64,000 nt of DNA from Dipteris shenzhenensis (taxonomy: Eukaryota; Polypodiophyta; Polypodiopsida; Gleicheniales): the NCBI GenBank assembly GCA_047967505.1, contig CM106538.1. One strand, given 5' to 3'. Numbering within the stretch: position 1 is the first letter of the stretch; every line of letters starts with the position of its first letter. A program made the translations under genes and the position numbers. This document shows, piece by piece, positions 32,208 through 45,420 of this stretch. The notes under the pieces were generated by a model. The model was given only the letters and a program-made list of their open reading frames with translations. It ran no database searches and was not told the DNA's origin.

Positions 32208-34014
32208 CAAATTCTCTTCATAGGTACTTGCTTTCAAAATATTCCCCACATCAACCTTGCAACCTTAAACTCCTTACAAATGTTTAGTTTTTATACAATC
32301 ATGGGTTACATTAATGGATGTTAAAGCAAGAAAAAGTAGAGAGATTAAATTGAATGTTACATAATCTAAGTATTTCAATCGACACTACTCGATGTCTAAG
32401 TCCTAGCCATTACATGCTTTCTTCAGAGCGCTCTTACATAATTTAAATGTACAAAGAGCTAGTCATTTAATGAGTTGCTAATTGTAATGCAAGTGGAGCA
32501 TCATACAATCACTATTTTCTCTCTAAAAGTAAATTCTTGATGGTGTGGTAATACATTCCCTCCCTTACGAGGTAATTCACAACACCTTGAGCAAACATGA
32601 AGTGTTTGGTTTTCACAGGATGCTACCTTTTGAGTCACAAAGTGACTCTCACTACTATACATAGCTACATTGTGAATGGATTTTAAATGGCATCTCATTA
32701 TGATGTTTAGCTCCATTGTTCATGAATGGGTTTTTAATGGCATTCCACTAGCTCTTTAGTGCATGGAACCTAGTCATTTTGTAAACAATTTAGACCTTTG
32801 ATTGATCACACAATCTACTTAGAAACTTGCTTTCCTCATTGTATATTCATATTCTATACACACTCTTGCTCCATTTCTTTACTAATCCTCTATTTCTTCA
32901 CCTATTTTCCTCTCTTCTTCTATGTCTTTACACTTTTCTTCTATTTGTTGTTCACCTCTTTTCCTCTCTTTTTGGGAAAAAAACGAGGCAAAGTCTTGTC
33001 TTTATTCTTTTCTAGGTAAAAGTTTTCAATTGGGAACAAATGAGGGTTGATTAGAAAGAGCAATTTAAGATAGTTCGCCATTGCAAGTTGCTAAGATCAT
33101 GGGGCTACATTGATGGAGGTTAATTGAGGCATGAAAAAATAGATAGATATGTATGCTCTTCTTTTTATTTCTACAAGTCTAACCTATCCTTTTTTGTACC
33201 TTGCATATGAGACACATGCAAATCACCATGAAGAAGTGATTGAGTAATCATGTGATTGAATCTTGAAGCGTAATAAAAATTTCTAATGAGCTTTGAATGA
33301 TAGTTAATCAATTTCTATGCTTTCATAGCAAGAAGAATATTCTTGTACCCATTCAAGCACCATCATTGTATTTGATCTATTTCTTGTAATGTTTTGAATC
33401 TATTTCTTCAATGCATTTAAAAAAATTCTTGCATTTGGCCTTAAATTCTTTGGTAATAAGAAAAAAATCCTTGACATGTATAGGGAGGAATTGTATGTTC
33501 TAGGGGACCTTGTGACATGCCTTGCCCTCATTTCATTTCTCCTTTCTTCCTATCTATATTTAATTCATCAATGAGGGGGAAAATATACCAAAGTACTAAC
33601 TTTCAACTTCATTTTACCGTCTCCTATTTTCACCTCTAATAATATCCAAAGCACATGTTTGAACCTCTGTGATTCTCCTCGAAATTGCATTGTGCATTCC
33701 TAGTTATAAAGTAGACTTACTAAAACAATAGAACCTAATACAAGAGTCCAAGCACGGTAGGGTGTGCAAGAGGTATACTATTGGTACAAGGATTTTCATG
33801 TGTAATATAAATATAACGTGTCTATTACTTTTTTAAGGAAAGAGTAGGTAGTACATGTAGACCATCAGAGAGCAAGGATTTCGGAGGAATTTAAAATGGG
33901 TGTTTTAAACCGGTCAAATTAAAACGTTTTAAATGTTTTTTGGGCCCCCCTAGAGTGATTTAAACTGGCCTAGCCATGTTTTTTTATCGACACCAGCTGC
34001 AGCTAGCTACCACA

Positions 34015-34175
34015 CGGTAAAAGGACACACTGTGCAGTACAAATCTGGAATTACCACTCGATATGTATTTATACCAAGCGGTGGTAGATATACCACACGA
34101 TATAGTGCCAATACCACGCAAGGTTGGCATTTATACCGTGCAGTAGTGTTGGTATACCGCACGATCCAGTATCTT
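34015..34175 (+). repeat. Degenerate TACC-CACG minisatellite
   Basis: At least six copies of ATACCRCACG or close variants, often followed by ATAT or GTA, spaced about 18-35 bp. Confidence 0.65.
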
Positions 34176-35989
34176 ATATATTATGTGTGCCCACCTCGTA
34201 CTATTTGCATTCCCGATCTCTACTTGGAGTCTCGAAAAAAACAAAGAAGGACAAGAAAAAAAGGATAAAGAAAGCTTCCAAACTAATTTGTAAGTTTTTG
34301 TATCCTTTTAAAAAGTGTCCAATGTCGGTGGTGGGCTTGCTTAGGCTAGCTGATATCTACCCACACTAGGATGCAAAATGGACAAATGCAAATCTCTTAG
34401 TTTATAGTTTATCTTTTGTGCTCTGAAAGGATTATTTTCATAAAGAGAGCTTTTTTTTTTTTTTGAAATTGAAGTTGTTTTCAGGAAAAATTTAAAAAGA
34501 AAGATGTTTATATAAGCATCACCTATATAGTTTTTAAAAATTAGTGAAAAAAGAAGATGTTTTTGGTAGGCACAAACCATATAGTTTTTAGTATTTATAA
34601 ACTTGTAAAAAAAAGACATGTTTAGTAGTCATTAGCTATATAGTTTACAAATAAACAAGATAGATGGTTTTGAAATTAAGTATCTATGTGGCTATGCACC
34701 AATTGGATTTCCATCAGTTATTTTGAGAACTAGGAAACATTAGATCTCTAACAATCGCATCCTTCATTTCTCTAGGCTATTGTGCTTTAAGAGAAACATA
34801 AGCTATTTAATGCACACTTACTCCTTTGTAATGCCATCAAGAAGAAGCTTCTTCAAGAGATGAGGCATTGGGGAGTCCAATGCATCACCACAAGGTATCA
34901 GTACAACTTTGCTTTTTAGTTTTAAGTACTCTTCTGGCCCTTGGCAAAAAATAATACTTTTTTATACACCCTATTGGGCTTAAACCCACCATTGTTGACA
35001 ACAGCTCGAAGGAAAAAAGGCTACTTAAAAATGCTTAAGGATTTTAAATAAGAAGTTTTAGTAATACCCCTTCAACACCTGATGTGTTGTTTTGCAATTT
35101 CAAGCAGTGTTCAAACTTCACATGCCAAAGCGATTGGATTGACAAATCCATGATTAAAGAAGGGAACTTGAACTAACACTATTGCGGATGAAGTGAGAAC
35201 TATTTCATAGAAACAAGAACTAAATGGAATATTCTTTTTTATACCATTAAAAATTGCCAACTTTTACTCATTTTTGAAAAAAAGGCTTCCGATCATACGT
35301 CCAAAAAAAAACAACCACTGGAAAAATGGAATTCTTAACTTGACTTGATTTGCATGAATACATAAAATTGAGCACATTCTCCATTAAACCAATGTACACA
35401 CAAGGAAGAAAGTTTACATGAATGACATTCTATTATATCAAAATAAAAGAAGCTACTACCCATCATACTCTCTGCATATTTTTGTCTCCTCATCAAGTGC
35501 GTATTGTGTAATTCCTGGATGATGCCAACATGTATTGCATCCTCATTTATTTGTGGAAGTTTAAATTTTACCTCCATCCCGGTATCTATAGGTCACGAGG
35601 AAAGTTGATGCTATTATGACTCATAGCTCATGATAGAAGTTGATGAAGTTATCAAGTTATGTCATAAGTTGAAACAAAATAGTAATGAGCCATAATATGA
35701 TTTAAACATGGGAAATTAAAGCTATATTTATGCTAGGATTATTTCTTGGTGCTTGTAGGGTATATGTGTTAGTTAGATGGAATTTCCTAAGTCCTTCTAT
35801 AAGGAATTTTGTAGTAGGTAATGACCCACTTACCTTGCACCCAATTTTGGAGTGCATTTAGATTCAAATTTGAACAAAGTGCCAAAGCATAATTGTAGAG
35901 CCACTTGTGCTCTAAATTTTGAACCAAAAAGCTTCCAAAACAAAGTCTTGGCTCAAAAGTTATAGCAATTTTACTATTTTTGTATTTTT

Positions 35990-36290
35990 AATGACAAAAT
36001 TTGATGATGTTATTGAATTCTATCATAATTTATGACAAAATTCGATGATATCATCAATTTTTTTCATAAATTATGACAAAACTCGATGCTATTATAGAGT
36101 TCTATCACAATCATGCCAAAATTATAACAAAACTTGATGCTATTATAGAGTTGTATCACAATCATGCCAAAATTTGATGATATCATTTGACTTTCATCAT
36201 AACCTTCTCTACAACTCGATGTTGTCATCAAATTTAGGATTAACTTTATGACGTGGCTCGATGATATCATCAAATTATGTCATAATTTGC
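35990..36290 (+). repeat. Degenerate repeat with GATGATATCATC palindromes
   Basis: Repeated ATGACAAAAYTCGATG modules, with the 12-bp perfect palindrome GATGATATCATC near 36044 and 36260 and a one-base variant near 36173. No coding potential. Confidence 0.75.
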
Positions 36291-39099
36291 AAATTTTTTA
36301 GAGTTGAGGGTACTTTTTGGGCGAAAAGTGACATGCAAGACCATGTTCAAAGTTAGCTTTCTTGCAAGTTTTCTCTAATCTCCTCTCTTTTTCACAAAGT
36401 TTTTCCGTGGTTGCCTCTCTTAGAGAGTCATCTACAGTATTCCAAGTGTGATTTTTTATCTTAGCCATATAGAAATTGCCTATGGTCTTCCAAACCGCTC
36501 TTAGAGAGTTGCCTGTGATCTTGCAAGCCTAATTTTTTTATCTCAGCCACATAAAAGTCGTAGTTAATAATGATCGAGTGCAAGCATCATCATCAAAAAA
36601 TCAACCTCCCGTTCATGATGAGGCTAGTGAATTTGTTGAGCTAGAGCATGAAGCTATTGAGGAAACTAGAATAGGTTCAACTATTGTACAAGAAGGAGAA
36701 ATTGCTAACATTGTTGATAAGACATGCATGTATTGTGTTGATGTTTAGTTAGACATTTGGGTTTTCATATACATTTTGACATATGGACATATTTTATGAT
36801 ATTTAAATGATTTGGTTTTCTATTTGTCATATGGATTTTCCATTTGGTACATATTTCACAAGTACTTCATTTCGTTTCTTGGTTATAATATAAATAATAA
36901 TATCTTTCAAGATGTTCTTTTGGTTTAAATTACATTTCTATACCATCAGTGATGAGATGAAATCTTAGGGTGACTTTGTGGACGTAAAATATTTCTTGCA
37001 ATCTTTAAAATAAATTTCATTATCTAGCATGTGTTTTGAAGATGACATTCATGCGTATTCAAGTTTGAAAGCCTAAGTATATGTATCTAGTTCATCTTAA
37101 ATAGTTGCATTGCATAAATTAGTGCCCTTTTGTAGAATCGATTGTTTTTGGAGATGGACCTATAAGAAAATAAAATACTTTTAAAAAGTGGCCAATAATC
37201 CTAGTATTTTGAACATAATCTTTTTTTGAGAAGCCATGCAATGTTCTCACTTTATATGCAATAGTGTCGAAGGGTAAAGAGGAACAAACATATTAAATTA
37301 AAGAATGAAAAGATGATCTATTAGTCATGATTTTAAAGAATCCATGTTTTCTTTAGACAACAAATTTCAAAGATCTATGGCAAAAATGAAAAGAAAGGAG
37401 TATAAACAATGATTAAGACAAGTCTCTTTCATGGAAGCCTCACTGAGGGGCTATCATTACAAAGAATCAAAGTTAGACATATTAACATGCTATAAACTTT
37501 ACTAGTATTCCTGAAGTGAACCCATAATATTTCACAATCTTATATAACAATGTAGTATGCTATCCATCGCAATGTTTCCAAATTTGAAACATATTGTTTA
37601 AAGTGTGAATTTTAAATATCAAGGAATTTAAATATTGTCAACATGCATTTCTAGCCCCAAAAAATCTTGTACCATATGTACAAAACATATGTACAAAATT
37701 CATCATGCTAGTTTTGTGATTGCATCATGTTTTTGTTGGGTCGGTATGAATGTTTAACTCTCATGGTGGATGATTTGCTTTCCTATAATGCACCTTTTGT
37801 ATTTTTTCATTAGAAAGTCAATAAGCGATGACCAGTGATCCACTTCACATTTTTTTAAAATCAATATCTATCATTTCTTGTTACGTGGGTGATTCTCATT
37901 CTATTTGATGATTAATGTTGCTATTGATGTGACTTTCAACATAGTCTGATTGCATTTGTTGCCTATACTAAGAAAAAACCTTATTAGTATTAGATATTGC
38001 ATGTTGATAGCAATTGAAGATGGTACCTCCATTAGTCCTCTCAAAGTTAAGGAACCATTATGTCAGTAGCACTCAATAAAGTATCCCATTTTGTCGTGTC
38101 AACTCTGTTAGAAAAATTTGGGCTTATTTTAAAATGCATGAAACTAGGATTGTATGTGCTACTTCAATCACCTCTAGTCCTCTTATGCTTTCCTAGGACA
38201 AGATCTAAGTACTACTAGCACTTATGATAATAACTAATGCTTAAGCAAACTTGGTAAAATAATTTTATGATAAGATGCACATATGTCTTAGTGGTTGTTC
38301 CCTTGCTCTTCAAGCTATTGAACTTTCTTATAAAGTAGGACCACAATAAACATATTGAAACAAGTCTCAACCTTCATGCCATTACTTGTATGCCTCCCAC
38401 AAACCTGATACAATAAGGTCTCTCGTACCCCTTTTGGGCCCCTTCCATTGATTCTCTCCTCCCCACAACATATTAAGGTGATTGTCTTGACTCTCAATGC
38501 CCTCCTCCTTTCCTCAAATCTTAGTACTACTAGAGAACATAGTATAACCACAAAGAGAGTGGGGAGAGGTGTAGCATGGTTTGTCTTTGTAGCCTACGGT
38601 TATACAATTTTTTTACATATTTTCTTTATCCCCTTTCTCAGCTATATATGTTTTGATGTTGACCTCTTTGTATATGTACAAAAATTGATGACATAAAATC
38701 AACATTTCAAAAATACAACTCGTATATATATAGCATGTAAGTCTCCCCATTCAAGATATCCTATGTTACATGTTTATAAGGTGAGCATCCCATAGGTTAA
38801 TGTCAATAGCAACAATTGGCATACAACTCTCTCTTCACAAGATTGCTAAAGAGAGAAATGTTAGTCAAAATCAATAAGCATGGTTTTAAAAAAAAAGACA
38901 ATATTTCATTGGACCTTATATCAAGTCTACAAGCTAATGTAGCTCATGTTATCATGAGGATTACCAAAAAGTGAGTGATATACAATAATAAAATATTTAT
39001 AAAACCCCTATTTGTGAGTAGCGAGCAGGAAGTAGTAATACTATGGGGTTAAAGGCCCCTGTGCCTAACCCAGGTTATGTATACTCAAACTATATATAT

Positions 39100-40085
39100 A
39101 TGGATATACTAAAGATTAGGGTGTTGAAGAACCCACCAAAACTTGTGTCTCTCGGGCTCCCTCTCTCTCTCAGCTTCCGTTGTGTCCTCACAACTAGTAT
39201 TAGAGCTGGAAGATAAGGCCATCGCCAACTCACAAGAGGAAGCTGCAAAAGACAGCCTATTTTAGACCTGAGAGTCTTGTGACAAAGATATCATTCTCTA
39301 GAAGTCGAATCTCGACCTGAGATCAAAAGCAAATATGTAGAAGACTTTGAGTACATTTTTTGTTTTTACATCTCTATCATCTGAGTTTTCATGAAAATTT
39401 ACAACTACCAGAAGTGACAAAATTTATTCCTGTGTGGATTTCGCGTGTTGGATCTCCATATCTAGGCCACCATTTGCAGTTCCCACACTCTCAATGGATC
39501 CAAGTAGTCCAAAACTTCTACTTATGAAGCTGCTTCCGATTCCATGAACTTTTGAAGCTATGATAAAGCTTTGTCTACTCCGATATCTTCATTTCGTAAC
39601 TTCCTGTGTGAGTGGGATCTCAACATACGGGCCTCCATTGAACGACTTGATCCCCAACTTCTTGGACCATTGGCAAGGACTTCTTGATGAAACAGTTGAG
39701 GCTAGCCTAAAGATAACGCCATTACAAAAAGTAACGATGCTCCTCACTGCCCTTCCATCCTCTTGGTGCCCCTTTGTCACGACATAGAGCAGCCTAGTCG
39801 CTTTGACACTTCCTACCCTACTCAAAAAAATAATCTAGGAAGACACCATGCGCAAGCAAAAAGATGGTCCTTCAGATCCTTCCAATCCCACTACATTGTT
39901 TGTCCAGGTTAAATAGAGCTGCTTCAATCGAAAGCCCCACCGGTACACAAATCGCTTGGACTACAACAACACTATCGAGGGACTTGTGATTCTCTGTATT
40001 TTTCCATCGTTTCTTTGTAAGAAATTTCTCAAAGTTTCAAAGACCTTCTCATTGATTGCCACATGGAAGATAAGGATACCCCTTA
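39100..40085 (+). pseudogene. Ty1/copia remnant: LTR end, primer site and gag fragment
   Basis: An LTR-like end (CTCTCTCTCAGCTTCC...CCTCACA) is followed by TAGTATTAGAGCTGG, a decayed primer site. From about 39480 a broken frame includes LLDETVEASLKITPLQKVTM and LLTALPSSWCPFVTT, a UBN2/copia gag signature, then LPTLLKKIIQEDTMRKQK after a stop. No pol follows. Confidence 0.6.
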
Positions 40086-40842
40086 TGCTTTAATTTGCCT
40101 AAGGTTCATTTTTTACAAGTAAATACAAGTGTTGATTGGCTCTTACTCCATCCTCGGATGAGATTTTGAAGTTGCAGCAGAAGAGACATATTTGCAGATT
40201 GTCTTGCTGAGTCCAGATATGTAGTGACGCTTGTATTCTGAGGCATCTTAGGACTTGCTTTGCAGTATCGGCCATTGCCTTGAGGCTGTGATTTTGGACG
40301 TACTCTTTGCATATCACTCTTGTTGCAATTTGAGCCATGTGTGCTCATTCGTGGTTTCCATTGGGTTACAGTGGATGCTTTAATGACCATTTTGGATGCA
40401 TTGCAGTCCTTGTTGGATGTGCTGATAGGCCTAGATTGCCTTGTGGGATGTTATATTGATGGACGTTTAGCACACTGATGCTATTTTATACTGAGACTGG
40501 TAGTTGTGACATACTGCAGTGGATGCACAGGTTGTGCTATGAACTCTTGAATGAGGTTTTATTGATGCATATGCTCATAGACATCATTTATGCTTGAGGC
40601 ATTTTGTTATTTATTGGCATTGGGATTGCAATTGTTTTACCATGCACTTGGCATTTTCTTTTGGTCCAGTTTTGCTCATATGGATGCATAGAAAATGCAC
40701 ATGAGCAAGTTGTACTTTGATGCTTTGAGCTTGGAGTTTTGGTGACATTATCCTCCATTGGGACATATAGATTTGGGTGCACCTAGTATTTGGTGTGATT
40801 TCTCTCTTACAGGCACTAGCATTTGGGAATTTGCTTTATTTT

Positions 40843-41515
40843 CATCATGGCATCCTCTTCCATCTTTGAAAAGGATTTTTCCAGCATTAAAAAGTTTGAT
40901 GGGACAAACTTGTCTATGTGAAAAGAACAGATAAGGGGTGTGCTTATTTAAAAGAAGCAAATTAAACCCTTGGAAGGGATTGGAGCTAAGCATGTAGCTA
41001 TGTCTTAGTATGATTGGAATGAATAAGACACCCATGAGGGATGTGGAAATGAGGAGAATCACTTTCTAAGATGTGAATCCACCTGCATATGTTGCTTGTT
41101 GTCCATGCACCAAATGTGCAAGAAATGGTGCCATTGGTGGAAATGATTAGCTAAATGTGGCTCATATGCAGGAGGGACAACAAGCTGAAATGCCCCTCAA
41201 AAGATTAGCTAGAGTGTCTAGACTTCTTGATAGGTTTGTTCCAAGTGTAGACTATGTGATGCTTACTGATTGCGGGGAGCCTTCTTACTACAAAGATGCT
41301 ATGATGCGCGAGGATGAGCACAAGTGGGAGTATGAAATCAAAGATGAGCTCACTCATGAAGAATAAGACTTGGGACTTGGTTTCTTTACCACATGGAAAT
41401 AAAGTATTGCCATGTAAATGGGTCTACAAGATGAAGGCCACAGGTGATGATGTTCCTAAGTACAAGGCCCATTTAGTTCCTAAAGGGTTCAAGAAAGAGA
41501 AGGGTGTGGCCAATA
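40843..41515 (+). pseudogene. Ty1/copia remnant: gag start joined to reverse transcriptase start
   Basis: 40843-40990 reads like a copia gag N-terminus (KKFDGTNLSM, stop where Trp is expected, KEQIRGVLI, KKQIKPLEGI). From 41200 the frame carries the start of copia RT (EDEHKWEYEIKDEL, then in the next frame NKTWDLVSLPHGNKVLPCKW and VYKMKATGDD). Gag C-terminus, protease and integrase are missing between them, so a deletion of about 3 kb is inferred. Homology ends near 41510. Confidence 0.7.
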
Positions 41516-42535
41516 CCCACCATTTACAGTCAACTCAGATACTTTTGAATATGAGCTCTTCTTCCCAATCGAGCTATCGGACTTTCGAACCTTGCTCTTC
41601 CTCTTGCGACAACAACAATGAGTCAGATAACCAAAAAATCGAAGCCAATCGAACAATTAAATTGCTAACACCCTCACCGATCCATTGAAACTCCATCAAC
41701 CATAGCAGCTTGCACTTCCAATCCCCTCAATATATGATCGCCATCAGCATTGTCTTCATCCTCCTCTTCGCTTGCAAGACAATGTCGAGCGAGTGCCTTG
41801 CCCTTCATGCCCACGAACAACGATCTTCATCCCCGCAACACCAGCTTTATCTGCCCCATCCCTGTTGGCCACATCGTGGAGGTAACAAAATATCATTACA
41901 TGCGAAATCATGCAATGCAACGCCCATTTAAGCACCCAAGAATCGTCCATAACCACACACACAAAGCCCACCACATGCACAACAACACGTGGACAGCCAT
42001 GTATCCACCCCCCCGTCCCCACCTGCCCAAAGCCACAAAATTAATTAATGCCCCCATTCCATTGACTGGGGGCCCTATTGATCTATGGAATTTTAAGAAA
42101 GTAGTACTTATGAATACAAAGTAGACTTACATGGAAGTTATTAAGCTATGAAGTTTTGAGAAAGTTATACAATAATTTATCACACAAAATGTTCCCTCAA
42201 GGCAATCATTGTCCTTTTGTCCAATCTTAACACTTTGTAAGGGTTAGATGTCAACAATTCTTATATTAGGGTAATAACATTAAAACAAACTATGGATAAC
42301 TACGAGCACAGAAGCAAAGTTTTAATTTCATGAAATTTTTCTTAAAATATCAATAATTTTCATCAATTATAGAATTTATGTAGTTATCTATGCAAGATAA
42401 TGGAACCATGTCTATATACAATCTTGATTCTTGGGCGTTTATTGTAAAAATGCTAACAAGCTGTCTCTAAGAGAGTTCACTATGAGTCCTCACTAGTAAT
42501 AAAACTTTTGGTTGTGTTGTAAGCCGAGTTCTCTC
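41516..42535. other. Sequence between retroelement remnants
   Basis: Contains frames rich in Ser, His and Pro but with no recognisable domain. I see nothing I can name here. Confidence 0.4.
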
Positions 42536-45420
42536 TCAAGGGCTTGGCTTTTTCCCACTTAGTAGCATAATTGTTTGCCATGAGAATATACTTGTTTTGT
42601 GTGGTGTTATGTTGTATTCTTGAAAAGACCCATTTAATCTAGGCCTTAACATTTGATTGCTTCCCATGGTTGACTTGGTTGTAATGGCATGTGATCCTGT
42701 GGAAGCAATCTTCCTGCTCTTTGGTAAACATTGCATTCCACACACCAAGCATGCTTATCTTTTAATAGAGTGCTCCATCATAATCCTGCCTACAAAACTT
42801 TCAAGCAATGAGCTTGCCACTAAAGTGACCTCACTACCTTGGTAAGCATAATGGCATGTTCATGTGGTAAAATCCATCGCCACATCACCCCATTTGTACC
42901 ATGGTGATACAATTGCCCACCAATCAAACTATAATTCCAAGATTTGAAAGCCAAGTGCCTGCGATTATCTTTGGGCATATGCTTGAGGAAGGTTCCTTGT
43001 GATAGATAGCATAGCATTTTATCATGCTCAATTTTTATGAAATCCACGACAAAAAAATGAGCATTTGGTAGCTTAATATAACTCCTTTAGCTTCATCTGA
43101 GGTAGGAATCTGGGACAAACAATTTGTACCTACATGATATTTCCCTAGCTTATGAAAAATTTTAAAGTTGAACACTTGTAGTAACTACATCCATCTTACC
43201 ATAGGTAATGATATCACCATTTTATTGATCATCAAATAAAGAAAGGCTTGGAGATCAACATAAAAGATTAATAGATTTATGAGCAAAATAATTCAAAATG
43301 TTTGGATGCTCTATACTATCCCAAGAGCTTCATGCTCGATCGTGCTACAATTGCATTCAAGAGGAGTCATTAACTAGCTTGCATAGTATAATGGGTAATC
43401 CAACTTTCCATCTAGTTGTGCCAATATGATACCAATTACATATCCTAAGGCATCTACATGAACATGTAAAATCAACTTGGAAGCAATCTCCCTACTCTTT
43501 GGTAGACATTGCATTCCACACACCAAGCATGTTTATCTTTGAATAGAGTGCTCCATCATAATCTTGTCTGCAAAACTTTCAAGCAATGAGCTTGCCACTA
43601 AAGTGACCTCTAGTTGACCCATTGTGTGCCTTGGTAAGTACAATGGATGTTCATCTAGTAAAATCCATCGCCACAGCACCCCATTCGCACCTTGGTGATA
43701 CAATTTCCCACCAATCAATTTTTGTAAATCCATGAGAAAAAAAAATGGAACCACCATCACACAATTAGGCCAGGCACACTTTGCATCTTGATTTTAAGAA
43801 GAACTTCTTCATCCACCCCCATTGTGTCAATGACAGTAAACATAACAAGTGAATCCACAATCGAGGTGGTTTCTTTTCAACTTTGAGCCACTGCAAAAAC
43901 AATTTCTCTACAATACGGGGAAATCAAGATTAGTTTTGTTGTAATAATACTAACCTTCATAGCATGGAAGGTTTCCCATCACTTTTGGGCTTGAGTACTC
44001 ACTAGTAATCAACTCTGGTTGAGACTTTCTTATTGAAGGTTCCCTTGGTTTGGTTGATTGAAAAAACAAAGATGGTGTCATTGGCAAGTCTACTGCAAAT
44101 GCCTTCCCTTTTAATTCTTTGGCTAGTTTTATTGCCACTTGTTTTTGTTCACTAATCCATGTCCTTGGTTGGGAGAGGCTCTTTTTGTAGCCTTTTGCTA
44201 GACATTGGCATCTAGTTGGCATTAACTGAGTCTTCTATCTCTGCTAAAACATCTCGACACTGAGGTTCTACATCCCTCCATTCAGCAAGCATTTTAAGAT
44301 GCTCTTGCCATAGCTTGCACTCAGAATTTGCATGATTTCACCACAAAAATAGCACTGAATCTATGATGGACCTTGATTTTTACCCTTGTCATTCTTTTCT
44401 TTACCTTTGCCTTGCTTGGGCTTCAGTGGGCATCCATCTTTAGGCTTGGCTTACTCTATCGCTAGGTGGACATGTATAGTGCAGTTTTTGTTGTACTAGC
44501 TCTCAGAGTCATCATGCCCAAATTTGCTACAAGTATTGTAGTACTTAGTTTGACACTCATCTTTAGTGTGTCCTTGCCTTGAATAGTTATTGCACCATTT
44601 TCCATTTGAGCCAGGCTTGCCTCAAAATCCCTAGACTATAACTTGTTTGGTTTGAAAAAAGCATAGAGTGACTTATCATCCAATGGTGTGCTCAATTGAT
44701 TGATGAGAAACCATCCTTCTCAATACAAAGTCTTGTATAAATTCCTTCCTTTTATACTTCAATTTATTGAGCTTTGTGCGGACATGTTCCTCATTTATTT
44801 CTTGTCTAAACATTCCAAGGGAAGCCTTAGACATTTTCTGCCAATTTGCGAGGAAAAAGTACTAGAGGTTTAGTTGATGAAAGACTTCTTATTTTGGGCC
44901 TTCTTATTCTAGCCAAGACTGCATGATTTGTGCCATCTTGTTGGTGGTTGGACTCCTTCATTTGTTTCTTCTCAATTCAACTAGGCTTCTTGATTTAAGT
45001 CTCCTTGCTCTAGCTGGACCTGTTGATTTGGGTCTTTGTTTCCCAACTGCACTTCTTGATTTGTGGCTTCTTGCTCCAACCGGGATCTGGTAGGCCGACT
45101 TGTTGGATGCAAACGTACTACTCTAGCTTGAATGGGAATCAATGCTTGGATTTTAGCAACTCAACAACCAATGAAAGCCAAATATCCACATGATCCACAT
45201 TGGCAACTATCATTGTAAACATGGCCATGATGTTCTCATCCTAAAATTGAAGTACATGGTAGAACTGGCACATATAGTTTCTCAGATGCTGACATATTTG
45301 ACAATAGGCTTGTTCACTACCAATCGGCTCAACTAAAAAATCCCATTCATAGTGTGATCCATGATCCATCTCCATATCACAAGCAGGTCTTCTTATTAAT
45401 TTTGATTCTGAGGCTCATCA
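42536..45420 (-). pseudogene. Degenerate gypsy-like element with gag zinc knuckles and integrase N-terminus
   Basis: Minus strand, from right to left: gag zinc knuckles at about 44490-44600 (GHTKDEC and CSKFGHDD) and 44320-44360 (CYFCGE...), then a coding-like frame 43950-44222, then two copies of the integrase N-terminal region (IGG-LYH-G-NGV-WRWIL) at about 43690 and 42880. RT was not found. Many stops and shifts. Which lineage it belongs to is unclear. Confidence 0.55.
42690..43750 (-). repeat. Duplicated integrase N-terminal segment, about 800 bp apart
   Basis: The blocks 42700-42930 and 43484-43720 share long stretches (GCATTCCACACACCAAGCATG, GAGTGCTCCATCATAATC, AAACTTTCAAGCAATGAGCT, AAAATCCATCGCCACA), differing by scattered substitutions and one short insertion. 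Confidence 0.8.

Larger units (their letters stand above)
31260..38999. other. AT-rich intergenic DNA, no genes recognised
   Basis: All ORFs are short and without family motifs. Notable contents are listed separately: the 63-bp duplication (32082-32207), the TACC-CACG repeat field (34015-34170) and the GATGATATCATC field (35990-36290). The rest shows only AT-rich tracts. Confidence 0.55.

Noticed and set aside
41710-42124. 124-residue plus-strand ORF
   Set aside because: No domain recognised and both strands are open; treated as chance.
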